From contig NZ_JAUCBZ010000015.1 of NCBI RefSeq assembly GCF_034676545.1, positions 2,387,001-2,451,000 on the forward strand: a DNA stretch of 64,000 nt, read 5' to 3'. Shown here one piece after another: positions 10,036-18,562 of this stretch. The notes under the pieces are model-generated. The model saw only the letters and a program-made list of their open reading frames with translations. It was not told where the DNA came from and searched no databases. Both the position numbers and the translations under genes were made by a program. Position 1 is the stretch's first letter; every line of letters starts with the position of its first letter. The stretch comes from Pararhodobacter sp. GTDB taxonomy: Bacteria; Pseudomonadota; Alphaproteobacteria; Rhodobacterales; Rhodobacteraceae.

Positions 10036-10676
10036 GAGCCCCACAAGATCAGCGCCTGACCGAGCCAGTACAAAGGCCAAAGCGCGCGCGCCGCGAACAG
10101 GCGCAGCGCCCGATCGCGCAGCACAAACAGGCGGATCGCAAGGATCAGGTCGGAGGCGACGAACAGCGCAACGCCGATTTGCGTGATCGCGCGACCCGGG
10201 GTTTCGGGCATGAGCGTTGCCGCCAAAGCCATCGCCCCGATAACCAGCGCATAACCGCGTACCGGCCAGGCCAGCCCTCCGGCCTTGGGTGCGATCCACA
10301 GCGCCGTCAGCAAGGTCAGCGCGGTCATCAGCGCCAGGGTCAACCAGAATGCCAGCGGCAAGACTGACACATCCACCGTGGAATTGCGCGCAAAAGCAAC
10401 GGCATAGGCCAGATGCCCCAAGGCAAAGGCCGCCATACCGATCAGGAATGACGGCTTGCCGTCGCGCGACAGGGCATAGTCGCCCACCGACCCCAAGGCG
10501 AGGCCCGCGACAATCAGGCCCGGCGCGCCGGTGACCGCGCCCAACACCACCAGCGCGGCGGTGCTGGCGGTCTTGAACGCGCTGGCTTTTGGGTCCTGGC
10601 CGTCAATTCCTGCGTGTCTGACCCAGAATACGAGGGCTGAAAACGTTGCGAGGGCGGAAAGAAACAACAGGGTCAC
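10026..10676 (-). CDS. YhhN-family membrane protein (lysoplasmalogenase-like)
   Basis: A 216-residue integral membrane protein with about eight hydrophobic segments, of the YhhN/TMEM86 family. Animal members hydrolyse lysoplasmalogen; bacterial roles are largely untested. Family-like features are the GSVGDYALSRD stretch and FVASDLILAIRLF near the C-terminus. The GTG at 10676 is selected because aaggagacccgc precedes it. It converges with the ArsR-fusion gene and diverges from the flavoprotein gene 60 bases away. Confidence 0.85.
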   Translation of the reverse strand: MTLLFLSALATFSALVFWVRHAGIDGQDPKASAFKTASTAALVVLGAVTGAPGLIVAGLALGSVGDYALSRDGKPSFLIGMAAFALGHLAYAVAFARNSTVDVSVLPLAFWLTLALMTALTLLTALWIAPKAGGLAWPVRGYALVIGAMALAATLMPETPGRAITQIGVALFVASDLILAIRLFVLRDRALRLFAARALWPLYWLGQALILWGSYA

Positions 10677-10735
10677 GCGGGTCTCCTTGTACTTGCGCGC
10701 ATCCTCTGCCACCCTTCGCGAAAAGGCGAGGGCTG

Positions 10736-11806
10736 ATGCTGGATTTCTTGATCATTGGCGGCGGAATCGCCGGGTTGTCGGCGGGGGCACGGGTCTCGGC
10801 CTTGGGCCGGGTGTTGGTGGTCGAGAGCGAGGCGAGCCTTGGCTATCACACGTCCGGACGCTCTGCGGCGCTGTATGAGGCGGATTACGGCGCGCCCGCC
10901 ACGGTCGCGGTGGCGCGCGCCAGCGGGGCGGATCTCGAGGCGTTGGGGGTGATGAGCCCGCGCGGCTTCATGGTCGTCGGCCGGGCGCAGGATCGCGTGG
11001 CGTTCGACGCCGATGTTCAGGCGTTGCGGTTGGCGGTGATCCCCAAGGCCGAGGCGCTGGACCGGTTTCCCATCCTCGACCCCGAAGCGGTGGCCTTGGC
11101 CGCCTATACCGACAGCGCCAAGAACATCGACACCGATCTGTTGATGCAAACCTACGCGCGCATGATCCGCGCCAATGGCGGCGAGATCCGCACCAAGGCG
11201 CCGGTGCAGGCAATGGAGCGCGTGGCCGGGGGCTGGCGGGCAACGCTCAAGGGCGAAACGCTGACTGCGCGCCGCGTCATCAATGCGGCGGGCGCCTGGG
11301 CGGATGGCGTGGCGCGGATGGCCGGGATCGCGCCGATTGGCATCACGCCCTACCGTCGCTCGATTGCGCAAATCCCGCCGCCCGGTGGGCGCGATGTCTC
11401 GGGTTGGCCGATGGTGATTGGCGCGGGTGAAACCTGGTATGCCAAGCCCGAGGCGGGCAAATTGCTGATCTCGCCGGCCGAGGAGGACCCAATGGAGCCG
11501 CATGACGCTTATAGCGATGACATGGTGCTGGCCGAAGGGTTGGCGCGCTATGAAGAGATGATGATCGAGCCGGTCATCCGGGTTGAAACCTCGTGGGCGG
11601 GGTTGCGCAGTTTTGCGCCTGACCGAACCCTGGTTCTTGGCCCCGATCCGCGCGACCCCGGCTTTGTCTGGTGCGCCGGGCAGGGCGGGCAGGGGTTCCT
11701 GTCGGCTCCCGGCGCGGCGCGGGTTTTGGCGGAAACGCTGGGTGGTCCGGCCTCAGGGCTGTCGGCCGCGGTGGTTCAGGCACTCTCGCCCGCGCGGTTC
11801 CGGTGA
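10736..11806 (+). CDS. FAD-dependent oxidoreductase, D-amino-acid dehydrogenase (DauA)-like
   Basis: A 356-residue flavoprotein of the DAO family. The dinucleotide-binding GGGIAG is at residues 8-13, followed by the acidic end VVESE. The segment GYHTSGRSAALYEADYG, then TWAGLRSFAPD and GQGGQGF near the C-terminus closely resemble D-arginine/D-amino-acid dehydrogenase DauA, which oxidatively deaminates D-amino acids. The exact substrate is inference. Its stop overlaps the next start by one base (TGATG), so the methyltransferase gene is coupled. Confidence 0.85.
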   Translation: MLDFLIIGGGIAGLSAGARVSALGRVLVVESEASLGYHTSGRSAALYEADYGAPATVAVARASGADLEALGVMSPRGFMVVGRAQDRVAFDADVQALRLAVIPKAEALDRFPILDPEAVALAAYTDSAKNIDTDLLMQTYARMIRANGGEIRTKAPVQAMERVAGGWRATLKGETLTARRVINAAGAWADGVARMAGIAPIGITPYRRSIAQIPPPGGRDVSGWPMVIGAGETWYAKPEAGKLLISPAEEDPMEPHDAYSDDMVLAEGLARYEEMMIEPVIRVETSWAGLRSFAPDRTLVLGPDPRDPGFVWCAGQGGQGFLSAPGAARVLAETLGGPASGLSAAVVQALSPARFR

Positions 11807-12450
11807 TGAGGAACCTGACCCTGCCAGATAGCAGCGCGCCGCGTGAGGGCGCGCGCCGCCACGCCCCCTCGGCGGCGCGCAATCTGGCACCGATTCTGGC
11901 GGTGTTGCAGCGCGTGTTGCCCGAATCCGGGCGCGCCTTGGAACTTGCCAGCGGCACCGGGCAGCATATCGCCGAATTTGCGCGCCGGTTTCCGGGGCTG
12001 GGGTGGCAGCCCAGCGACGCGAACCCAGAGGCGTTGGCGTCGATCATGGCCTGGGTCGAGGGCATTGCGAACGTCGCCGCCCCCATCCGGCTGGACGCGT
12101 GCACGCCCGGCTGGGCGCGCAAGTTCGAGGTGTGGAACGCCATGTGCCTGACCAATCTCTTGCACCTGATCTCCACCGCCGAGGCTTTGGTCTTGTTGCA
12201 AGAGGTCCCCAAGGCGCTGGCCGACGGCGGTGTGTTCTGCCTCTATGGTCCGTTTCGGCAAGGTGGCGTTCTGGTCTCGGAGGGCGACGCGCGCTTTGAC
12301 GCCAGCCTGCGCGCCCAAGACCCCGACATCGGTTACAAGGAGATCGAGTGGGTTCAGGGCGTGCTGTGTGATGCGGGCCTGGAGGTGGTCGATCTTGTCG
12401 CGATGCCCGCCAACAACCTGATGCTGATCACCCGCCGCGCGCCACGCTGA
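11806..12450 (+). CDS. DUF938 SAM-dependent methyltransferase
   Basis: A 214-residue class I methyltransferase of the DUF938 family. Motif I is ALELASGTGQHIAEFA, followed by the acidic WQPSDANPE that would bind the SAM ribose. NAMCLTNLLHLI and FCLYGPFR are family hallmarks. The start at 11806 overlaps the previous stop, which argues for coupled expression. The methyl acceptor is unknown. Confidence 0.88.
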   Translation: MRNLTLPDSSAPREGARRHAPSAARNLAPILAVLQRVLPESGRALELASGTGQHIAEFARRFPGLGWQPSDANPEALASIMAWVEGIANVAAPIRLDACTPGWARKFEVWNAMCLTNLLHLISTAEALVLLQEVPKALADGGVFCLYGPFRQGGVLVSEGDARFDASLRAQDPDIGYKEIEWVQGVLCDAGLEVVDLVAMPANNLMLITRRAPR

Positions 12451-12526
12451 CTTGACCCATATCAAGGCCGCTCGCGGCTGGCTGTGCGATCTGTCGCGAG
12501 AACAGACATTCGAGAAAGGGAATATC

Positions 12527-12862
12527 ATGGATCCTCGGGCAGAGCTGGAGCGCACCAAAGACCGGTCGCGCGCGCTTATCAAGGCCGTCAACGCGCCGAT
12601 GAAAGCGTTTGGGCAACTTGGGGCGGCGGTCAAGGCCGCGGAGGCAATCAGCGTCAAGGAAAAGGAATATGTGGCGATCGGGATCGCCGTGGTTCAGGGC
12701 TGTGACGATTGCGTCGGCTACCATGCGGATCTGCTGCAAAAGCTGGGCTGCACGCGCGAGGAATTCTGCGATGTGCTGGCGATGGCGATCCAGATGGGTG
12801 GTGGCCCGGTGGTGATGAACGCCGGGCGCGCGCTGGAAATCTGGGACGGGTTGGCGGCGTAA
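12527..12862 (+). CDS. AhpD-like carboxymuconolactone decarboxylase-family protein
   Basis: A 111-residue protein of the CMD/AhpD fold. The redox motif GCDDC (C59, C62) with H66 (CVGYH) and E45/E47 upstream matches the AhpD-type peroxidase-associated proton-relay site. Such proteins act as small thiol oxidoreductases against peroxides. The ATG at 12527 is preceded by cgagaaaggg; a longer frame from 12452 lacks family similarity. It stands alone and converges with the ABC binding-protein gene. Confidence 0.88.
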   Translation: MDPRAELERTKDRSRALIKAVNAPMKAFGQLGAAVKAAEAISVKEKEYVAIGIAVVQGCDDCVGYHADLLQKLGCTREEFCDVLAMAIQMGGGPVVMNAGRALEIWDGLAA

Positions 12863-12881
12863 GGCCCCGACGACCAGAGAC

Positions 12882-12914
12882 AAAAAAGGGCGGCCCGAGC
12901 CTTCGGACCGCCCC
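12882..12914 (-). terminator. Rho-independent terminator of the xdh/ABC operon
   Basis: On the minus strand a GC-rich hairpin (GGGCGG then CCGA pairing with TCGG and CCGCCC, one mismatch) is followed directly by six Ts. It lies 22 bases after the binding-protein stop, the last gene of the long minus-strand operon. It is a strong intrinsic terminator. Confidence 0.8.
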
Positions 12915-12935
12915 GTTTCACGACTGTGGCAAAGA

Positions 12936-14022
12936 TCAGTTCGGGATATCGCCGGTCATGCCCTCAACATAGAAGCTCATGCCCAACAAATCGCCATCGG
13001 GCGCGGTTTCACCCTCGGCCAACCAAGGCGTGCCGTCCTGACGGTTGATCGGGCCCGTGAACGGGTGGAACGAGCCATCCGAAATGGCGGCAATCATCGC
13101 ATTGGCTTCGGCCTGTACGTCGGCGGGGATGCGGTCGCTGAATGGGGACAGCACGACTTCGCCGTCGCCGATACCCAGCCAGACGTTTTCAGCCGCCCAG
13201 GTGCCGTCAAGCCGCGCCTGAATGCGGCTGATGTAATAGGGTGCCCAGTTGTCTTCGATGGCGGTCAGGTGCACGTCGGGCGCAAAGGACGACATGTCCG
13301 ACGCCTGACCAAAGGCCAGCGCGCCATGCTGCTGCGCGACGGTCAGTGGCGCGGTCGAGTCGGTGTGCTGCATGATGATGTCGGCGCCTTGCTCGATCAG
13401 GGCCTCGGCGGCGGCGGCCTCTTGTGCCGGGTCGAACCACGAGAAGGCCCAGACGACGCGGAATTGCACATCCGGGTTGGCCGCGCGCGCTGCAAGATAG
13501 GCGGCGTTGATGCCCATGATCACTTCGGGGATCGGGAAGGACGCAATATAGCCGATCACGTTCGATTCGGTCATGCGGCCCGCGATATGGCCGATGACGG
13601 CGCGGCCTTCATAGAAGCGCGCGTTATACAACGAGACGTTCGGGGCCTCTTGCAGATAGCCGGTTGCGTGCTCGAAGGCGATATCGGGGAAGCGTTGCGC
13701 AACGGCGTTGATCTCGGGGCCGTAGCCGAACGAGGTGGCGAAGATCATGTCAACGCCGGACAGCGCCATCTGCGTCATGACGCGGCCCGAAATCCGCCCC
13801 CTCGGGGACGCTTTCGACAAAAACGGTCTCGATGGCATCGCCAAAATGCTCTTGCGCGGCCTGGCGGGCCACGTCATGCGCGGTGGTCCAGCCAAAGTCA
13901 CCGACCGGGCCGACATAGATGAAGCCGACTTTCATCGGGTCTTGTGCCAAAGCGGCGGTGCCCAGCGTTGCGGCAAGGCCAAAGGCCATGGCCGACGAGG
14001 CCAGAAGGGTTCTACGTTTCAT
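12936..14022 (-). CDS. BMP-family nucleoside ABC transporter substrate-binding protein (frameshifted)
   Basis: Periplasmic lipoprotein-like binding protein of the BMP/PnrA family, which in characterised members binds purine nucleosides. The N-terminal frame begins MKRRTLLASSAM with a cleavable signal (TAALA/QDP) and shows KVGFIYVGPVGDFGWT. The frame breaks after VESVPEGAD; removing one base from the A3 run at 13790-13792 gives ADSGRVMTQMALSG and rejoins the rest. The remaining frame carries FATSFGYG and ends FYVEGMTGDIPN. Repaired length is about 361 residues, normal for the family. The start has agggagt upstream. It is last in the operon, 37 bases after the permease. Confidence 0.88.
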
Positions 14023-14059
14023 GGATACACTCCCTAGTGTGACGGGCATTCGCCCTTGG

Positions 14060-15007
14060 TTACGGCCGGTTTACCCGGCGGCGTGGAACGATCGGCCCAG
14101 AGATCCCGGAGCCGACAGTGAACTGCGTCCTCGAATTCGATGACATGACAACGAGAACCAGGATAGTGATCAAATACGGGGACATTGATAGATATTCTAC
14201 CGGGATACGGAAGCCCGCCGCTTGCAAATTCAACTGCAAGACCATGATTCCGCCGAACAGATACGCCCCGGCCAGAACGCGCCACGGCCGCCATGAGGCA
14301 AACACCACCAGCGCCAGCGCGATCCAGCCCGCACCGGCCGTCATGCCCTCGGTCCATTGCGGCACCCGCACAAGGCTGAGATACGCGCCGCCCAGACCTG
14401 CACAGGCGCCGCCGAACATGATCGCCAGAATGCGCACGCGCTTGACCTTGTAGCCCAAGGCATGGGCGCTGTCGTGGTTTTCACCCACCGCGCGCAACAC
14501 CCGGCCACCGCGTGTCTTGTTCAGCCAATACCACGTCGCGGCCACCAGCAGCAGCGAGATGTAAACCAGAATGTCATGGCCAAAGACCATGCGACCGACC
14601 ACCGGCAGGTCGCTGAGAAAGCCGAAGTCGATCTTTGGCGTGCGGGGCGGCACGACCCCGACATAGCTTTGCCCGACCAGCGCCGACAGTCCCAGGCCGA
14701 ACAACGTCAGCGCCAGACCCGAGGCGACCTGATTGGCCATCAGGATCTGCGTGAGCACCGCAAAGATCAGCGACACCAGCGCCCCCGCGACAACCGCCGC
14801 CACCATCCCCAGATACGGGTTTTGCGTGATGATTGTCGCGGCGAATCCAGAGACCGCGCCGACGATCATCATGCCCTCGACACCAAGGTTCAGAACGCCC
14901 GATTTCTCGACCACCAGTTCGCCGAGCGCCGCCAACAGGATCGGCGTTGCCGCAACCATCAGCGAGGCGATCAGCACGACAGGGTTGATTGAGGAAAGGT
15001 CCATCAC
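14060..15007 (-). CDS. Nucleoside/simple-sugar ABC transporter permease
   Basis: Inner-membrane permease of the BPD_transp_2 (YufQ/NupQ-like) family with about eight membrane segments; GVLNLGVEGMM near residue 40 and VGENHDSAHALGYKV are typical. The open frame gives 315 residues, but its last 26 residues are unlike the family. Removing one base of the AA at 14134-14135 yields MSSNRGRSSLSAPGSLGR and a stop at 14071, which matches the usual 'LxAPxxLGxxFH' tail. A frame error near the 3' end is therefore likely. Start overlaps the previous gene's stop by four bases. Confidence 0.92.
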   Translation of the reverse strand: MMDLSSINPVVLIASLMVAATPILLAALGELVVEKSGVLNLGVEGMMIVGAVSGFAATIITQNPYLGMVAAVVAGALVSLIFAVLTQILMANQVASGLALTLFGLGLSALVGQSYVGVVPPRTPKIDFGFLSDLPVVGRMVFGHDILVYISLLLVAATWYWLNKTRGGRVLRAVGENHDSAHALGYKVKRVRILAIMFGGACAGLGGAYLSLVRVPQWTEGMTAGAGWIALALVVFASWRPWRVLAGAYLFGGIMVLQLNLQAAGFRIPVEYLSMSPYLITILVLVVMSSNSRTQFTVGSGISGPIVPRRRVNRP

Positions 15008-16101
15008 ACGGCCTCCTTGCTGCGGTTGCCAAAGTCCAACCGGATGCGATAATTCGACAGGACATCGAGGGCGAGCAGGAAGAACAACAACATGCCCTGG
15101 AACACCTGGATCGCCGAGGACGGCAAATTCAGCATGAATTGCGCCAACTCACCGCCGATATAGGTCAGCGCCAGAAGCAACCCCGCCAACACGATGCCCA
15201 CCGGGTGCAAACGACCCAGAAACGCAACGATGATCGCGGTGAATCCATAGCCCGAGTTGAAATCGATGGTGATCAGCCGCGCCGGGCCCGCGACCTCGAA
15301 CATGCCGGCCAGCCCGGCCATGCCACCCGAGATTCCCATGCACAGCAGCACCAGTCGGGATGGCGCAACGCCTGCGAATTTGGCGGCGCGCGGTGCTTGC
15401 CCGGCCAGTTGCACATGAAAGCCAAGGATGTGGCGTTGCAGCAAGACATAGGCAAACAGCACCGCAATCAGCGCCGTGACCCCGCCCCAATGCAGGCCGG
15501 TGTTGGCGAACAATTCCTGGTTCGAGGCGGCGGCATAGTTGAAGATGTTGCGCGATCCGGGAAAGCCCGAGCCCTCAGGGTTTCGCATGAACCCGGTCGC
15601 GGCGGCGGCCAGCAGCTTTTCGGCCACATAGACCAGCAGCAGCGACACAAGGATTTCGTTGGTGTTGAAGCGCGTTTTCAGAATCGCCGGGATCATCGCC
15701 CAGGCCCATCCGCCCAGAGCCCCCGCGATGATCATCAAGGGAAAGACGATCCACAGCTCCGCCGGGTAGAAATACAGCGCCGTCGCGGTCGCGCACAGCG
15801 CGCCGATGATGTATTGCCCCTCGGCGCCGATATTCCAGATCCCCGCGCGAAAGCCGATCGACAGACCCACGGCGATCAGGATCAAGGGCCCGGCCTTGAC
15901 CAGCAGTTGCGGGCGCGAATAGGCGGCGAATTGTTCCGAGAACAGCGGATCCCAGAAAATCAGCTTGATCGCCTCGAACGGGTTCTTGCCCAGTGCGAGG
16001 AACAGGAGTCCGCCAGCGATCATCGTCAGGAAAACCGCCACGACCGGCGTGGCGTAATTCCATGCCTGCGAGGGCATCGGGCGTTTCTCAAGCCGCAACA
16101 T
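15004..16101 (-). CDS. Nucleoside/simple-sugar ABC transporter permease
   Basis: The second permease of the importer, 365 residues with about nine hydrophobic segments, of the YufP/NupP-like branch. The pattern GLSIGFRAGIWNIGAEGQY near residue 80 is the family signature for the loop facing the ATPase. It overlaps the 3' end of the ATPase gene by 14 bases and the following permease start by four bases, so all three are translated as a coupled set. Confidence 0.94.
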   Translation of the reverse strand: MLRLEKRPMPSQAWNYATPVVAVFLTMIAGGLLFLALGKNPFEAIKLIFWDPLFSEQFAAYSRPQLLVKAGPLILIAVGLSIGFRAGIWNIGAEGQYIIGALCATATALYFYPAELWIVFPLMIIAGALGGWAWAMIPAILKTRFNTNEILVSLLLVYVAEKLLAAAATGFMRNPEGSGFPGSRNIFNYAAASNQELFANTGLHWGGVTALIAVLFAYVLLQRHILGFHVQLAGQAPRAAKFAGVAPSRLVLLCMGISGGMAGLAGMFEVAGPARLITIDFNSGYGFTAIIVAFLGRLHPVGIVLAGLLLALTYIGGELAQFMLNLPSSAIQVFQGMLLFFLLALDVLSNYRIRLDFGNRSKEAV

Positions 16102-17605
16102 TGCTGTCTCCTTCCGCTCCGCCCAACATCAGGCCGATCTGGTCCATGGTCAGCCCTTGCACCGGGCGCGGCGCGCTCAGTTTCCCGGCGTTCAGCGCGG
16201 CAAATTGATCCGCGACTTCGAGGAGTTCATCAAGGTCCTGGCTGATCACGACCACCGCAGCCCCGGCTTGCGCCAGATCCAGCAACGCCTGCCGGATCGC
16301 CGCCGCCGCCGAGGCATCAACCCCCCAGGTCGGCTGGTTCACCACCAGCACCGACGGGCGCTGCAGGATCTCGCGGCCAATGACGAATTTCTGCAAATTG
16401 CCGCCCGACAAGGCGCGTGCGACGACATGCGGACCGGGGGTGCGGACGTCGAACCGTTCGATCACCTGCTCGGCAAAACCGCGCGCCTTGCCCCAGTTGA
16501 CGAACCCGCGACGGACCAGCTTTTCGCGCCAGGCCCCGGTGAGCAACGCGTTTTCCGTCAGGCTCATATCGGGGGCGGCGGCGTGTCCAAGCCGTTCTTC
16601 GGGGGCGCACAACAGCCCCAGCGCGCGCCGGGCGGTCGGGCCGAAGTGGCCGACGGGTTCTCCGGCCATGCGGATCGCGTCGCGGTCAGAGCGCACCTCG
16701 CCCGAGAGCGCCGACAGCAGTTCATCCTGCCCGTTGCCCGCGACCCCGCCGATGCCCAGCACTTCGCCCGCGCGCACCGTCATGGTGATGTTTTTCAACG
16801 ATGTGCCAAAGGCCGATTGCGGCGCCAGCGACAGGTTGGTCAGTTGCAGCAGCGTTTCACCGGGATCGACCGCATCGCGAGACGGTTGATGCAGCACTTG
16901 CCCGACCATCATCTCGGCCAGCGAGCGTGCGCTTTCTTCACGCGGGTCGGCCCGGCCCACAACCTTGCCAAGCCGCAACACCGTGGCGTTTTCGCACAGC
17001 GACCTGATTTCTTCGAGTTTATGCGAAATATACAGGATGGATTTCCCCTCGGACCGCAACTGGCGCAGGGTCTTGAACAGGATATCCACCTCCTGCGGCG
17101 TCAGCACCGAGGTCGGCTCGTCCATGATCAGCAGTTGCGGGTTTTGCAGCAAGCAGCGGATGATCTCGACGCGCTGGCGCTCGCCCGCTGACAGGTCGCC
17201 CACCATGCGACCCGGGTCCAGCGGCAGGCCATAATTCTGCGAGACCTCGGTGATGCGCGCCGCCAATTCGCGGATGGGCGGCGGGTTGTCCATGCCCAAG
17301 GCGACATTCTCGGCCACATCCATCGCGTCGAACAGGCTGAAATGCTGGAACACCATCGCCACCCCCGTGGCGCGGGCTTGAGGCGGCGCGCCCGGCGCAT
17401 AAGGCTGGCCCCGCCAGAGCATCTGCCCTGAGTTGGGCCGCACCAGCCCGTAGATCGCCTTGACCAGTGTCGATTTTCCCGCGCCATTCTCGCCGAGCAG
17501 GGCATGGACTTCGCCCTCGCCGATATCAAAGCTTACATTGCTGTTGGCGACAACGCCGGGGTAGGCTTTGGTCAGGTTCTGGATGGATAACAAGGGTTGG
17601 TTCAT
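16088..17605 (-). CDS. Nucleoside/simple-sugar ABC transporter, duplicated ATP-binding protein
   Basis: A 505-residue protein with two ABC domains, as in RbsA/NupO. Domain 1 has Walker A GENGAGKST near residue 38, the signature LSAGERQR and Walker B LLIMDEPTS. Domain 2 has a degenerate GGVAGNGQDE Walker A and LSGGNLQK. In its Walker B-like strand, VNQPTWGVD carries Gln where Glu is usual, which is common in this family. The ATG at 17605 overlaps the xdhC stop (TGATG), coupling transport to xanthine dehydrogenase. The frame can be read from a TTG at 17608 but ATG is preferred. Confidence 0.95.
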   Translation of the reverse strand: MNQPLLSIQNLTKAYPGVVANSNVSFDIGEGEVHALLGENGAGKSTLVKAIYGLVRPNSGQMLWRGQPYAPGAPPQARATGVAMVFQHFSLFDAMDVAENVALGMDNPPPIRELAARITEVSQNYGLPLDPGRMVGDLSAGERQRVEIIRCLLQNPQLLIMDEPTSVLTPQEVDILFKTLRQLRSEGKSILYISHKLEEIRSLCENATVLRLGKVVGRADPREESARSLAEMMVGQVLHQPSRDAVDPGETLLQLTNLSLAPQSAFGTSLKNITMTVRAGEVLGIGGVAGNGQDELLSALSGEVRSDRDAIRMAGEPVGHFGPTARRALGLLCAPEERLGHAAAPDMSLTENALLTGAWREKLVRRGFVNWGKARGFAEQVIERFDVRTPGPHVVARALSGGNLQKFVIGREILQRPSVLVVNQPTWGVDASAAAAIRQALLDLAQAGAAVVVISQDLDELLEVADQFAALNAGKLSAPRPVQGLTMDQIGLMLGGAEGDSNVAA

Positions 17606-18562
17606 CAAACGATCTCCCTGAGGCGGGCGGTGCCGGGCTGCGACAGGATCACTGCGGCGACGGAAATGGCAATGGCCTGCGGGTGTTTTCCCAGCGCCGG
17701 GTCACCAATCGGGCAGTCTATGCGGTCGATATCGGCGGGCGCGTGGCCCAACCCTCGCAATCGGTTGCGAAACCGCGCCCATTTCGAGGCCGAGCCGATC
17801 AACCCGCAGCGGGCAAAGCCCTGCACAAGGCTGCGGTGGCACAGGTCGAGATCAAGCGCGTGCGAGTAGGTCAGGATCAGATGTTCGGCGGTTTTCGGGG
17901 CCTCGGCCATCAGCGGTGCCGGGTTCTCGGCAATGCGCATCGTCACGCCGTCGGGGATGGTGTCGGGGAAGCGGTTGCGCGCCGTGTCGATCCAGGTGAT
18001 CGACAGATCAGGCAAGGGGGCCAGCGTGGCGACAATCGCGCGCCCGACATGGCCCGCGCCCCACACCCAGAGCGCGCGGGTCGGTGGCGCGACGGGCTCC
18101 GCCAGCCAGCCCTGCACAAACCGCGTGCCGGTGATCCCTTCATTGCGGGCCGCTTTCAGCGCGCGGCGCAAGGCCAAGGGCATCTCGGGCGCGGCATCGC
18201 GGGCGAGGGGGCGCAGGAACAGACCGTCATGGGGAATGGTCGCCAATGTGTCGGCGTCGATGGGTTCATAGGCCAAGGTCACGGCACCGCCGCAACATTG
18301 GCCAAGATTGGGGCCAAGCGCGATACGGTCAACCTGCGCCGCCCCCCCCTTGCAGCAAGGCGCGCGCTTTCAGGCTCGCCTCGTATTCCAACGTGCCGCC
18401 GCCGATGGTGCCGGACTGGCCGCCCGCGTCGCTGACATCGGCCCAGACCAGCATCGCTGCGCCCGCCTCGCGCGGGGATGAGCCTTGATGCGCGCAGATC
18501 ACCACGCGCACCACGCAGCCATGCGCCTTGACGGCGGCCTCCAGGGCGGCGCGGTCAAACAT
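17605..18562 (-). CDS. xdhC: Xanthine dehydrogenase accessory protein XdhC (frameshifted)
   Basis: XdhC binds molybdenum cofactor, promotes its sulfuration and inserts it into XdhB. The N-terminal frame (start 18562) contains CAHQGSSPREAGAAML and GTIGGGTLEYEA. It breaks in an eight-base G run on the minus strand (C8 on plus, 18342-18349). Removing one base gives LLQGGAAQVDRIALGPN and joins the rest, which has GPNLGQCCGGAV, the Rossmann-like VWGAGHVGRAIV and SHALDLDLC. Repaired length is about 318 residues, normal for XdhC. The start lies inside the last codons of xdhB (8-base overlap). Confidence 0.88.
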